Part shown: positions 6,960 to 8,371 of the stretch, piece after piece
How the letters are laid out: every line of letters begins with the position of its first letter
Numbering within the stretch: the stretch's first letter is position 1
DNA from: Alphaproteobacteria bacterium
GTDB lineage: Bacteria > Pseudomonadota > Alphaproteobacteria > UBA828
DNA: 8,371 nt
NCBI GenBank assembly: GCA_029937205.1
Contig: JAPYQV010000101.1
Span: forward strand, 1-8,371
Direction: 5' to 3'
Program-made: the position numbers and the translations under genes
The notes under the pieces: model-generated
Seen by the model: only the letters and a program-made list of their open reading frames with translations
What the model was told of the DNA's origin: nothing
Database searches by the model: none

Positions 6960-8111
6960 ATGAAGAAAAAACTTTTATTGGGGACGACCGCTCTCATCGC
7001 CGCAGGCGTTGTTGTTGCAGGCGGTGTGGCCCAAGCGGCTGAAGAGCCGATCTCAGCTGGCGTCGGCGGTTATTTCCGCTCCGCCATGGGCCTTGTCAGC
7101 CAAGACAACGGCGACGGTGAATTTGCCAATACCGCGCAAAGCATGGCGCTTGGCAACGATATCGAAATCTCCGTTTCGGGCTCAACCACGCTTGATAACG
7201 GCATCACCGCCGGCTTCAGTGCCATGATCGAAGGCAATGGCGGCGACACGGGGGCGACCGGCAGTGCCGCTCTTGACGAACGCTTTGTTTTCTTCCGCGG
7301 CAGCTTCGGCCAAATCCGTGTTGGCCAGGTAGAAAGTGCACGTCAGTCGATGACGGCCTTCGCACCGAGCGGAAATTATAATTTCGGTGTCAACACGCCG
7401 TTCTTTATCTTTGGCAATCCGGGCAATGCGGCTGGCTTCTTCAACGTCCGCACCTATGACGATGGTCTCGGCAACGAAGATAATATCAAGCTGATCTATT
7501 ATTCGCCGACCTTTAACGGTTTCCGCCTCGGCGCGAGCTATTCGCCGGGCGACAACAATAACGGTCAATATGGCGGTAACGCCGGCGACGCAGTTGGTGG
7601 CGTTCAGAACAACGCATCGGTTTCCGCAGAATTTCATCAAACATTCGGCGATGTCTCCCTCGGCCTGATGGTCGGTTGGGAAGGCTATAATCTTGAAACT
7701 TGCAACGCCGCAGCGAATGTCCAGACTTGCAACGACAACCCTGATTCTATGCAGTTCGGCGGCTCGATCGGTTTCGGCGAATGGTCTATCGGTGGTGGCT
7801 ATCTTGAATCTGAACAGATTACCGACAGCACCACCGGCCAAGGTCGTACCCGCGAAGACTTTGACCTCGGCGTTGCCTGGTGGCATGGCTCGTTTGGTGT
7901 TGGCCTGATGTATGGTCAGGCAGAACTTGATGATGCCGGCGGTTTGACCGACACATTCAAGATTTCCGAAATCAATGCTACTTATGTGTTGGGCCCGGGA
8001 ATTGACGTCGGTGCCGCTATTCGTCGCGGCGACTTTGATGACGCCACGGTAGGAACCGGCCTCGATAACCAGTTCACGACGGTTGCGATAAGCGCTGCAT
8101 TGAACTTCTAA
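6960..8111 (+). CDS. Outer-membrane porin, Gram-negative trimeric-type
   Basis: This is a 383-residue general-diffusion porin of the alphaproteobacterial type. Residues 1-26 are a Sec signal peptide (KKK at 2-4, hydrophobic core, AQA before the predicted cleavage), and the mature protein starts AEEPISAGVGGYFRSAMG. Alternating beta-strand segments such as GGYFRSAMGLV, GITAGFSAMIEG, RFVFFRGSFGQIRVGQ and FRLGASYSPGD, with Gly/Asn/Asp-rich loops between, fit a 16-strand barrel. The protein ends in Phe (AISAALNF), the usual beta-signal for insertion by the BAM machinery. Residues after GQVESARQSMTAFAPS probably form the constriction loop L3. C248 and C257 are close together, probably in a surface loop. 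The strong ribosome site and terminator indicate an abundant, single-gene transcript. The family is clear, but solute selectivity cannot be read from the sequence, and no specific gene name is justified. Confidence 0.93.
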   Translation: MKKKLLLGTTALIAAGVVVAGGVAQAAEEPISAGVGGYFRSAMGLVSQDNGDGEFANTAQSMALGNDIEISVSGSTTLDNGITAGFSAMIEGNGGDTGATGSAALDERFVFFRGSFGQIRVGQVESARQSMTAFAPSGNYNFGVNTPFFIFGNPGNAAGFFNVRTYDDGLGNEDNIKLIYYSPTFNGFRLGASYSPGDNNNGQYGGNAGDAVGGVQNNASVSAEFHQTFGDVSLGLMVGWEGYNLETCNAAANVQTCNDNPDSMQFGGSIGFGEWSIGGGYLESEQITDSTTGQGRTREDFDLGVAWWHGSFGVGLMYGQAELDDAGGLTDTFKISEINATYVLGPGIDVGAAIRRGDFDDATVGTGLDNQFTTVAISAALNF

Positions 8112-8136
8112 GCAGTCGCTTTTCTCTTGAAGATTT

Positions 8137-8165
8137 GGGGGCGGCCTTTGGCCGCCCCCTTTTTT
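8137..8165 (+). terminator. Intrinsic terminator of the porin gene
   Basis: A perfect 10-base-pair GC-rich stem (GGGGGCGGCC at 8137-8146, GGCCGCCCCC at 8150-8159) closes a TTT loop and is followed by six T residues (8160-8165). It starts 25 bases after the porin stop. The U-tract is on the plus strand only, so it should work mainly in that direction. Confidence 0.96.
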
Positions 8166-8267
8166 CTTGCCCTAGGCAATGTGGCCTGTCGTAGAAATGT
8201 TGAAGATGACCGACTATTTTTTTGGTTATGAAATTTAGCTTGGGGGCTGATGCTGTAAGGTGCGGAT

Positions 8268-8371
8268 GTGGCTCGGCGGGTGCATAGGAATGGAAGCAAA
8301 TCACCGCCTCGCGGCGCGGCGGCGGATGCAAACACCCTGTGGTCGCGTGCTGTCGAATTGGCACAGGCTGG
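8268..8371 (+). CDS. Probable start of an unidentified gene (3' partial)
   Basis: A reading frame opens at GTG 8268 and runs off the window (34 complete codons). It starts after an in-frame TAA at 8256 and has AAGG at 8257-8260, 7 bases before the GTG. The translation begins MARRVHRNGSKSPPRGAAAD and continues NTLWSRAVELAQAG. The last part looks like the first helix of a tetratricopeptide-type repeat protein, but that is only a resemblance. A competing frame from ATG 8266 is also open to the edge, but it is rich in Cys, Trp and Arg and uses ATA, so it looks less protein-like. The gene follows the porin terminator and so would need its own promoter, for which I see no good candidate. I cannot assign a function. 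Confidence 0.45.
   Translation, partial: MARRVHRNGSKSPPRGAAADANTLWSRAVELAQA

Noticed and set aside
7182..7886. Minus-strand open frame (234 codons) within the porin
   Set aside because: It is a mirror frame of a biased, highly expressed gene, and its translation shows no motif.
8167..8179. Small inverted repeat TTGCC-CTA-GGCAA just after the terminator
   Set aside because: The arms are only 5 bp with no context to assign an operator; it may be chance.
1..8371. Search by eye for a parS site (TGTTTCACGTGAAACA-like)
   Set aside because: No copy or near copy was seen. The sites that go with this ParB are presumably elsewhere near the origin.

Overview
The window looks like a piece of an alphaproteobacterial chromosome, perhaps from a Rhodospirillales-like lineage. 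Three things point there: a chromosomal parAB pair facing a holA-lptE-leuS-DUF3576 cluster (a gene order I know from Alphaproteobacteria), LeuS and HolA sequences of alphaproteobacterial type, and an alphaproteobacterial-type porin. The placement is by recognition; no search was run. Nothing suggests mobile DNA, a phage, a CRISPR array, rRNA or tRNA.

Layout. Bases 1-1654 (+) hold parA, cut at its 5' end just before the Walker A lysine, and parB, joined by a 4-base ATGA overlap. They encode the chromosome/origin segregation ATPase and its parS-binding CTPase partner. parB meets holA tail to tail with 5 bases between the stop codons and no visible terminator. On the minus strand, read from 6460 down to 1660, come a DUF3576 lipoprotein gene, leuS (leucyl-tRNA synthetase), lptE (LPS-assembly outer-membrane lipoprotein) and holA (DNA polymerase III delta). 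leuS and lptE overlap by 14 bases and the other gaps are 60 and 27 bases, so this is probably one operon. It mixes translation, replication and envelope functions, with two predicted lipoproteins flanking leuS.

Bases 6461-6959 are a 499-base divergent intergenic region that must hold the promoters of the minus-strand operon and of the porin gene. The porin (6960-8111, +) has a strong Shine-Dalgarno, a Sec signal peptide and a C-terminal Phe, and it ends at a near-ideal intrinsic terminator (8137-8165). After that, a GTG-started reading frame (8268 to the edge) is probably the beginning of another gene, possibly a helical-repeat (TPR-like) protein.

The content is mostly core housekeeping, and I see no clearly new multi-gene system. 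The points most worth checking are small: a Ser in place of the first Lys of the LeuS KMSKS motif, a Ser in place of the usual second basic residue in the ParB N-terminal ParA-contact peptide, alternating CCAG/CTGG segments plus a possible Shine-Dalgarno-masking hairpin in the porin leader, a close cysteine pair in the porin, and the uncharacterised DUF3576 lipoprotein next to an LPS-transport gene.
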